In this document: positions 33,101 through 37,535 of the stretch, in pieces
How the letters are laid out: each line of letters opens with the position of its first letter
Position numbering within the stretch: position 1 is the stretch's first letter
From: Bacteroidales bacterium
Lineage (GTDB): Bacteria; Bacteroidota; Bacteroidia; Bacteroidales; UBA1556
Length of the DNA: 37,535 nucleotides
Direction of reading: 5' to 3'
Assembly (NCBI GenBank): GCA_027064095.1
Contig: JAMOQI010000058.1
Coordinates: 1-37,535 of the forward strand
Made by a program: the position numbers and the translations under genes
Notes under the pieces: generated by a model
Told to the model about the DNA's origin: nothing
The model's database searches: none
The model's input: only the letters and a program-made list of their open reading frames with translations

Positions 33101-35529
33101 ATAGTATAGTCTGTAAAATCACTATTATCTCCATTATTCCAAATATAATTTTGAGAATTTGAATTTGTACTAATGCTCACCATTGCATTTGAACCTTGAC
33201 AAACTATACTATCTATAAGTTTTATTTTGAACTCCGGATAAACATGTACTATTGCATCAATTGTATCGCTACATCCAAACACATCAACTCCTACAACAGA
33301 TACCGTTGTTGTGTTTGATGGCTTAAAATAAATACTGTTTGTATTGTTTGCTAGTATATTTCCATTATGAATCCAATAATAATAATCCGTTCCTGATGCA
33401 TGCAATTTTATTGAATCTCCATAACAAACACCTGATGTATTAGGAAGTTTTATGTTAACATTTGGTTTATTATACACTTCCAGATGTATAGAATCTGTAT
33501 TAGAACATCCTTGAATATTGGTTCCTTTTACATAATAGTCCATACTATTTGAAGGGCTTACATTTATTGATGTACCGCTGTACTGACTATTATTTTGATT
33601 TGACCACCATTGATAATTTATTGCACCACTTGCAGTTAAAGTAGCTGTCATATTTGCACAAATAGTATCATAACTACTTTGAATACTTATTTGTGGTAAT
33701 TGATCTACTAATATTGTCAACTCTATACTATCAACACATGAATAGCTATCGATTCCTTTAACCCAAAAACTATCTGTTTGGTTAGTAAATATATTTACAT
33801 CGCTATAGTTTTGATTATGAGATATAATATCATTATTATTCCATATATATTGACTAGCACCGCTTAAAACAAAATTAGCAGTATCTCCTTCACAAATTGT
33901 ATTTAATGTAGAACTAGATATCAAATTCATAGGTGCATATACTGTAAGATTTTTGGTTGCAGTAGATGTACATCCAAATTGATTTTCTCCAACTACTTTT
34001 ACCAAAGTACTATTGTTTAAAGGAATTAATAAACTATCATTTTGATAATTTTGCACAATCACATTATTCTTATACCAAGTATAATTATTAGCCCCAATAG
34101 CTTTTACTATTGAAGTTTGTCCTTTGCATACACTATCGATAGAAGCTATTAATATTATATTTGGAATTGGATTTACTTCTATATGTTTAGTAGTATTTAT
34201 TGAAAATCCACAACCATCGATTACCATTAAGCTAAGGTTTGTATCTTGTTGTGCTACAAAACCTACATTATTAGAATTCCAACTTAAGTTATATGGTTGT
34301 ATTCCTCCAGAAATAATAGCTGATTGATTAACTTGCTCCTGCTGACAGTAAATCGAATCTCCAAAAATTGATGCAGACAAGGAATTATAATCGCTTAATA
34401 TAAAATTGACAGTATCATTAGTGCATCCAGAAATTGGAATAATACAATTCAAAGTTTCGTCTCCTTCTGCTATATTATCAAGAATAGGAGTAATATATAA
34501 CCTAACGCTATCTGTACCTGCTGGTATGTAAATGCTGTCAGGCAAATTATTTACATCAATACCATTTTGTACTGTACCGGAATAAGAAATAGGAATATAA
34601 TAATCAAAAGATAAAGGACTTGATAAAATAAAATCAATAGCTGCGCTATCACATCCTTCATTAATAATATTGCTCTGAGAGTTATTAAACATAATAACAT
34701 TAGTCCGTAAACCTAAAGAAGAAAAACTATTTGCCTCAAGAAACACACCTGAATCGTAAGAGTGATCTGCACCATCACCTATAGCAATCTTAATATGATA
34801 AGTTTGACATGGAACAACCTTTATTTTAGCAAGCATAACAGTTGTTAAACCATCAAGTTGTATTGTAGTACCTCCTGTATTATCAATATAATAATTACAA
34901 TTTGTACAAGGTCCTAAATTATTAATTCCGTTATTTATAGTATTGGTAGAAATAGGAGTGCTAGTACCTGGTATTAAGGCAATATTTTCATTAATATATT
35001 GACCACCTAGTGGATTTGTACCTGTTATAAAAAAGCCAAAAACATCATTATAATTTGAACCCACCCATTCCGCATATTCTTCAGATCCAAAAACAAATCT
35101 AAACATTACGCTATCAGTTGTTGGAACGAAATCAAATTCTAAAACAGCAGCATCATAAATACTGCTTAAAGGTGTAAGAGCTTGTAATTGTGGATCGCCT
35201 CCTCCTTGAGTGTTATACTGTTTATTTGGAACAGTATTGCTTGATGCTAAATCTGTCACTTTGCCTGTTGACAATACTATCCCTGATGAAAGCCCAAGCA
35301 CACTTGGACCTCCTTGAGAAAAACTTCCTAATGACAAGCTGGAGCCTGTGTAACTAACGTTACTTACAGATACACCATTCCCTAAAAGTACGTTCTCCAC
35401 CAAACTTTGTGGTGTAGATCCGTTTTGAACGACAAATTGTGAATACGAAATTCCAGGATGTAAAATGAGCAATGTTAACACCAAAAATACGAAAACACAC
35501 TTTGCCATTTTCTTATTCTGTGTTTTCAT
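27181..35529 (-). CDS. Giant secreted adhesin-like protein: anchor L domain, about 26 Ig-like repeats, PKD domains, type B T9SS sorting domain
   Basis: A 2782-residue protein. The signal peptide ends SYS with Gln at +1 (QFVVQ). Domains in order: a choice-of-anchor L domain (about 36-280; SSGIVLSTGKV, FVFGSEEYAEWVGSNYNDVFGF), a Calx-beta-like domain (about 290-385; PAGTDSVRLYITPILDN, EGDET), a transitional Cys-containing domain, about 26 Ig-like repeats of roughly 76 residues (about 460-2440), three PKD-like domains (about 2440-2690; WNFGDPLSH, WDFGES) and a gliding-motility type C-terminal domain (FVPMAFTPNGDGLNETFRP, FIYNRWGRCVY, YSYALYITD). The C-terminus is the type B sorting signal for T9SS. 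Such long stalks usually serve attachment or cell-cell contact. No enzyme domain is present. No PorP/SprF-like gene, the usual partner of type B cargo, is adjacent. It ends at its own terminator and appears monocistronic. Confidence 0.93.
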   Translation of the reverse strand: MKTQNKKMAKCVFVFLVLTLLILHPGISYSQFVVQNGSTPQSLVENVLLGNGVSVSNVSYTGSSLSLGSFSQGGPSVLGLSSGIVLSTGKVTDLASSNTVPNKQYNTQGGGDPQLQALTPLSSIYDAAVLEFDFVPTTDSVMFRFVFGSEEYAEWVGSNYNDVFGFFITGTNPLGGQYINENIALIPGTSTPISTNTINNGINNLGPCTNCNYYIDNTGGTTIQLDGLTTVMLAKIKVVPCQTYHIKIAIGDGADHSYDSGVFLEANSFSSLGLRTNVIMFNNSQSNIINEGCDSAAIDFILSSPLSFDYYIPISYSGTVQNGIDVNNLPDSIYIPAGTDSVRLYITPILDNIAEGDETLNCIIPISGCTNDTVNFILSDYNSLSASIFGDSIYCQQEQVNQSAIISGGIQPYNLSWNSNNVGFVAQQDTNLSLMVIDGCGFSINTTKHIEVNPIPNIILIASIDSVCKGQTSIVKAIGANNYTWYKNNVIVQNYQNDSLLIPLNNSTLVKVVGENQFGCTSTATKNLTVYAPMNLISSSTLNTICEGDTANFVLSGASQYIWNNNDIISHNQNYSDVNIFTNQTDSFWVKGIDSYSCVDSIELTILVDQLPQISIQSSYDTICANMTATLTASGAINYQWWSNQNNSQYSGTSINVSPSNSMDYYVKGTNIQGCSNTDSIHLEVYNKPNVNIKLPNTSGVCYGDSIKLHASGTDYYYWIHNGNILANNTNSIYFKPSNTTTVSVVGVDVFGCSDTIDAIVHVYPEFKIKLIDSIVCQGSNAMVSISTNSNSQNYIWNNGDNSDFTDYTILEPTQVVVTVTDTLGCQRSDSVTINTFSPPTFNLYPSTQSICYGDTAEVYCDNIEVLDNYWWDFQGVTYSNLIDTIRITPSSSTIVKLIGNDTNGCNVVASSSANIIVNPLPNIVVYPDYSEVQPMAPFNINVTGGVSYLWGPTDVILQAGANYFTAATDTLTHFFIKGTDANGCVNYDTAIVNPRPQLKIVTSRRAICLGDSTYLDAVTNVLCNYQWNTGEVTNGIWVKPNATTTYTVTVTDNLGYTNNKSITVTVYSKPSLMVNPYPVYVCKGGSAKIRAYGAKYYTWSPSNYLDRTTGSLVTTSTPVSTTYQLIGEDNFGCIDSIYIQVQVVPNAAIHISNNYFDICQGDSISISSTGASTYKWLPGKFLNDSTASSVIAKPNTTIQYKVVGFNAYGCSDTLSAKVQVRQSPKVTVSDKMQHICIGDSAEITASGAKYYYWYPNTGLNSNTNATIKVSPTTTTIYTVVGTNLNGCKDSALTQIGVHAYPNININPTNTQVCPNDSVILTAIGASTYNWYPDVYLDTNKGNSVICKPDTSINYRIIGKTDYGCSDTAFTNVEVSPISVISSSRKRVCEGDTVVLSAYSNTNNVSYLWSNGDVNSNIFIIPTQSTIVHLLSTNSNGCVNDTSIFIEVEPNPIISVVSDKSSVCVGDIVSLQASGAVLYTWSSDSSNLVLHGNDINVNQYVPNTYHVVGKTLLGCKDTASISIGTYPKPNVSVSPNFSHICSGSQQLLISSGAANYYWYPNIGISSNQGDSVTVFPNTNMTYMVVGVDSNGCKDTAFADFVTWSPATIIPTNPHICYGDSVELKSITQNQVYSYYWSTGDTSSNLVVSPLQSTNYKVTITYGSGCSKESQVNVVVHKDSSVVAQALTPQICHGDTALLKAINGASFTWQGNGVINANDSVVYAVPNQNSWYKVVALSSNSCISSDSVFVSMYNSPPISLTSSSTGVCYGDSIQLVASGGNTYKWLSPNINSTNPLLKVSHTISKKYKVVGYDLNMCRDTADVYVTAYALPTFNITPSHLAICPHDTLFIHINGNNTYNWNGSPYLNVINNNDARLFPIANTFYNLSAIDSLGCVNDTILRCDVKREPISYYNFDSTIICKGDSVEVNAIGANNYIWYPSPYLANALQDTVYYKPQVSGYYNVTGVSTDGCAKTDSIKIIVEQKPILTISTNKNKYCQGDSVVLVASCSNISATYLWQNGDTSNIYRALIDTINNFKLIALSPLGCKDSTNIQFTVYNRPSVAINAIDTKICQGDTVSLFGIGDSNLSYTWSTGAHSQSIIDNPNSSQIYSLIVQDSNSCSDTVYSNIYVQALPNIAINYNSKNICANDSVMLNAVYSDSSLTFQWNNGSNNSYIIDFPQNSMLYSLTAIDTIGCSNFDSIFVTVNPAPQFSFVPSNPEICNGDSIILSIVSNNSNLNYLWGVGDTVNHIKVAPSSDTDYVAMVIDSNTCIKIDTVHLTVHPLPFVSIGIIPPILCKGDTAILEVVSSSSVNQFQWSTGDSSDIIMVNPTSTSTYTVTVTDTNSCSNTTLANVLVAPLPIINITSTDSIICTYDTVGLNVSSNIPLSDILWNSGQTTSSIIVSPLSSTNFSVIGTDTNGCIGYDSSYIVVNQRPVCDILVDTFICQDEITKANYYGNATSNGIYHWSYEGSPIVNGGGMGPVSLKWTQAGEYKVKLYVEDFACASFPDSVYVKVNPLPIVDFELKNKHNCDSTAVSFINNNFGMMSYKWNFGDPLSHNDTSHLQCPSYVYSVPGTYDVNLELTTFAGCSSSLTKKSFVEVLPKPYANFRVNTNKPDPNHPVVNFYNYSKNYTNLVWDFGESASGIYNISNESNPYHIYLGEGIFHSSLIVGNDYNCYDTATAIIDIESGPKIFVPMAFTPNGDGLNETFRPLFSEEGIEEFEIFIYNRWGRCVYHSKDYYSSWTGVDDIKGDECKPDVYSYALYITDNKNVKRKYTGAVTLLR
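28216..34150 (-). repeat. Coding tandem repeats: about 26 Ig-like units of ~228 bp
   Basis: Counting by hand, 26 successive units share the core C-x-G-D-(S/T) near the start, an aromatic-x-W about 15 residues later, Y-x-V-x-G/T before a second Cys in an N/D-x-x-G-C-x-D context. The two Cys are about 50-55 residues apart, as for an intradomain disulfide. At DNA level the units are clearly diverged, with no long identical stretches noticed, so the array is old or under selection for protein sequence. Confidence 0.85.
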
Positions 35530-35958
35530 TTGTAAGGTTAATTGAGCGGTTAATCCTTTAAAAACTGACGAATAATCAAATAGCTGTGTAAGCTTATTTT
35601 ATTTATTTGTTGTTTAAGCAGATGTTTTTACGTAAGTTTTTAACTTTAGTTACATAAATATGGTACTTTTTTTAAAAAAAAATACAACCTTTGCATATTG
35701 CTGATTTATTGTTATTTACAACTCTGCGATTACAAATAATTTTAAATACAACTTTTCCTGCTAACGCGAATTTGTAAAAAAATAATAAACTGGCTATAGT
35801 AGATTCGCTAAAATATTGTCAAGGTTTGAAAATATACGGATGGACACTAATACGTAATCATTTACATATATAATATGCTGAGTTGCCTTATTGAATATAA
35901 TTTTTAAAACGCCACAATTAAAGACTTATGTATAATACGCCGGACAGTTTTGGTATAT

Positions 35959-35983
35959 GGCGCACGGATTGCAAATCCACGCC
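35959..35983. repeat. GC-rich imperfect hairpin, possible dispersed-repeat remnant
   Basis: GGCG (35959-35962) pairs with CGCC (35980-35983), and GGATT (35966-35970) with AATCC (35974-35978), around a GCA loop. The hexamer ACGCCG occurs on both sides (35937-35942 and 35979-35984). Only one copy is in the window, so its repeat nature is inference. Confidence 0.35.
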
Positions 35984-36341
35984 GCAGTGGCAAATACTTA
36001 TTTTATGTTTATCACAAAGGCTCTAACGATTACGTGCTTTTGAAAAGTTTACCCATGTTGGTACACGATTAGTTATAAAAATTGAGGACAATTCAGTCTA
36101 TAAAACAATAGAAGTTTAGCAAAAAACCTATGATAAACTGATGACTGACGCAGCCTACTTTGTTTTAAGGAACTTTCTTTTGAAAATCAATAATTCGTAG
36201 ATATTATTCGAATGATCGTCAATATTTTAAACTTTTAAATAATTAATTTTGCATTTTTACGGACAGTAACGAATTGCATTATTAAATGCAACCATAAATT
36301 ATTTACTATTTAATATCATTAATCAAATATTAATTATATAG

Positions 36342-36360
36342 TCAAAAGACTTACTTTTGA
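36342..36360. promoter_or_regulatory. Promoter box with overlapping inverted repeat before the CcmF-like gene
   Basis: TACTTTTG (36352-36359) fits the -7 consensus, 23 bp before the ATG at 36383. A perfect 7-bp inverted repeat, TCAAAAG-ACTTA-CTTTTGA, covers the same bases and could be an operator. No TTG is found at the -33 position. Confidence 0.45.
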
Positions 36361-36382
36361 ATCCAATAAATATCTTAATAAT

Positions 36383-37535
36383 ATGACTTTAATAAATATC
36401 GTATATAATGGAGAGCATTTGCTCCCAGGAACCATTGGACAAGGGTTTATATACCTAGCCCTAATTGCATCACTTATTAGTTCTACTGCTTATATTTTAT
36501 CAGAGATAAAACAAAACTATAGGTTAAGAACAATTGGTAAGAATGCTTTCATTCTTCATTTTATCTCATTACTCGTTGTAGCTGCAAGTTTCTTTTATAT
36601 CCTTGTGAATAACTATTTTGAGTACGCTTATGTATGGAAACACACTGCTACTTATTTGCCATTTAAGTATATTGTCTCTTCATTTTGGGCTGGACAAGAA
36701 GGCAGTTTTCTCCTTTGGGTATTGATAGAGGGATTACTTGGCATGGTATTACTTTTCACTTCTAAGAAATTTGAAGGTAAAGTAATGACAGTACTGAGTT
36801 TAGGACAATTTTTTCTAACAACAATGATATTGGGCATAAAGCCACTTGGTTTTATTTTGGGGCAAAGTCCGTTTATGTTATTAAGAGAAGACGCAAACAA
36901 TATTGGCTCACAGTTTTTTCAAAATCCTGATTACGTTTCACAAATTGTTGATGGAAATGGTATAAACCCTCTTTTAGAAAATATATGGATGGTAACACAT
37001 CCTCCATTATTGTTTCTTGGCTATTCAGCATCTATAATTCCCTTTGCATTTGCTATTGCGTCATTATGGAGTAAAGATTATAAATCATGGTTGAAGCCAG
37101 CATTTCCATGGACTATTTTTAGCGTTCTTACTCTAGGAGGAGGAATACTTTTAGGAGGTGCTTGGGCATACGAATCACTAACATTTGGTGGTTTTTGGGC
37201 ATGGGATCCGGTAGAAAATGCATCTCTAATTCCATGGCTGGTTATTCTTGCTGGTATGCATATGATGATTTTAAATAAAAAAAGGAATCATTCTTTTGGA
37301 TTGAGTTATATTTTTATCATCCTTGGTTATGCATTAGTGGTTTATGCAAGTTATCTCACTCGTAGTGGTGTGCTGGGTGAAACATCTGTTCATGCATTTG
37401 GCAATAATGGTTTAAGCACACAGATGGTATTAATAATATTTATTGTTTTAATAACTTCTTTGATATTGTATTTTAAAAACTACAAAAACTTCCCTAAGAA
37501 CAAAAAAGATGAATTTCTTTCCAGAGAATTTTGGA
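36383..37535 (+). CDS. CcmF/CcsA-type cytochrome c maturation protein, 3' end missing
   Basis: The frame is open from the ATG at 36383 to the window end (384 complete codons), so the gene continues beyond it. The product has many membrane helices (for example LIASLISSTAYIL, LHFISLLVVAASFFYIL, ILGYALVVYASYL). It shows the conserved His of THPPLLFLGYSA (H206) and the tryptophan-rich heme-handling motif TFGGFWAWDPVENAS (residues 267-281), then LTRSGVLGETSVHAF. SFWAGQEGSFLLW near residue 110 is typical of CcmF. These proteins join heme to apocytochrome c at the outer face of the inner membrane. Whether it is a system I CcmF or the fused system II form cannot be decided without the C-terminus. A promoter box lies 23 bp upstream. 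Confidence 0.92.
   Translation, partial: MTLINIVYNGEHLLPGTIGQGFIYLALIASLISSTAYILSEIKQNYRLRTIGKNAFILHFISLLVVAASFFYILVNNYFEYAYVWKHTATYLPFKYIVSSFWAGQEGSFLLWVLIEGLLGMVLLFTSKKFEGKVMTVLSLGQFFLTTMILGIKPLGFILGQSPFMLLREDANNIGSQFFQNPDYVSQIVDGNGINPLLENIWMVTHPPLLFLGYSASIIPFAFAIASLWSKDYKSWLKPAFPWTIFSVLTLGGGILLGGAWAYESLTFGGFWAWDPVENASLIPWLVILAGMHMMILNKKRNHSFGLSYIFIILGYALVVYASYLTRSGVLGETSVHAFGNNGLSTQMVLIIFIVLITSLILYFKNYKNFPKNKKDEFLSREFW

Larger units (their letters stand above)
35530..36382. other. 853-bp gap without a convincing gene
   Basis: It separates the divergent giant repeat gene and the CcmF-like gene. Most is AT-rich with stops in all frames. A GC-richer patch at 35937-35992 contains a hairpin (GGCG/CGCC and GGATT/AATCC, 35959-35983) and may be part of a dispersed repeat. 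Near the right end are two short inverted repeats (36274-36291 and 36342-36360) and the promoter box of the next gene. No tRNA or riboswitch fold was recognised, and no promoter could be placed for the giant gene. Confidence 0.55.

Noticed and set aside
28216-34150. Possible CRISPR or satellite array in the giant gene
   Set aside because: The periodicity (about 228 bp) is at protein level in one intact frame; no short identical repeats with unique spacers are present.
35908-36070. Short open stretch (about 54 codons) around the GC-rich hairpin
   Set aside because: No start codon at a suitable place, no ribosome site or promoter, and two other frames through the hairpin look equally protein-like; treated as non-coding.
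36652-36900. Minus-strand frame of 82 codons
   Set aside because: It lies inside the CcmF-like gene, which is open from 36383 to the window end with conserved motifs on the plus strand.

Overview
The window looks like chromosomal DNA from an AT-rich member of the Bacteroidota. The reasons are: two exported proteins with type IX secretion (T9SS) sorting domains (type A at the left end, type B/gliding-motility C-terminal domain on a 2782-residue protein); a DUF4290 gene; Bacteroidota-type promoter boxes (TAnnTTTG) in front of many genes; few Shine-Dalgarno sequences; and signal peptides with Gln at the mature +1 position. The species cannot be named from the sequence. No tRNA, rRNA, CRISPR array, phage genes or intact insertion sequence was seen.

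Layout. (1) 1-2513: 3' part of a multidomain secreted T9SS protein, closed by a strong terminator. (2) 2605-9158: a probable nitric-oxide-response neighbourhood. It has a leftward pair (PepSY-type membrane protein, then an unusual ferredoxin-DUF1858-DUF2249-substrate-binding-fold fusion), divergent from a rightward Rrf2-family regulator with three Cys, followed by a quinol-type NO reductase (norB). This is the most interesting part of the window. (3) 9255-10247: mannose-6-phosphate isomerase, rightward. (4) 10506-26875: a 16-kb run entirely on the minus strand with mostly housekeeping genes: trmH, HU, fmt-ribH, a TPR membrane protein, DUF4290, a PcrA/UvrD helicase, waaA, a small Cys-rich lipoprotein, an outer-membrane pair (PorV/PorQ-like barrel plus a helix-hairpin-helix/beta-barrel protein), a glutaminyl-cyclase-like M28 lipoprotein, cysS, pheS and a cyclophilin lipoprotein. 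(5) 27181-35529: one giant minus-strand gene for a secreted adhesin-like protein with about 26 Ig-like repeats. (6) 35530-36382: an 853-bp gap with no convincing gene. (7) 36383-end: 5' part of a CcmF/CcsA-type cytochrome c maturation gene.

How the genes fit together. NO detected by the Rrf2 Fe-S regulator would induce norB and possibly the divergent pair. The proteins exported through Sec (barrel, HhH-barrel, giant repeat protein) all show Gln at +1, and the window also encodes a lipoprotein related to glutaminyl cyclase, the enzyme that converts such N-termini to pyroglutamate. The cyclophilin-pheS-cysS-cyclase genes are closely spaced and probably form an operon, as do ribH-fmt and the two outer-membrane genes. 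Functions are assigned by motif and fold recognition by eye; no database search was run.
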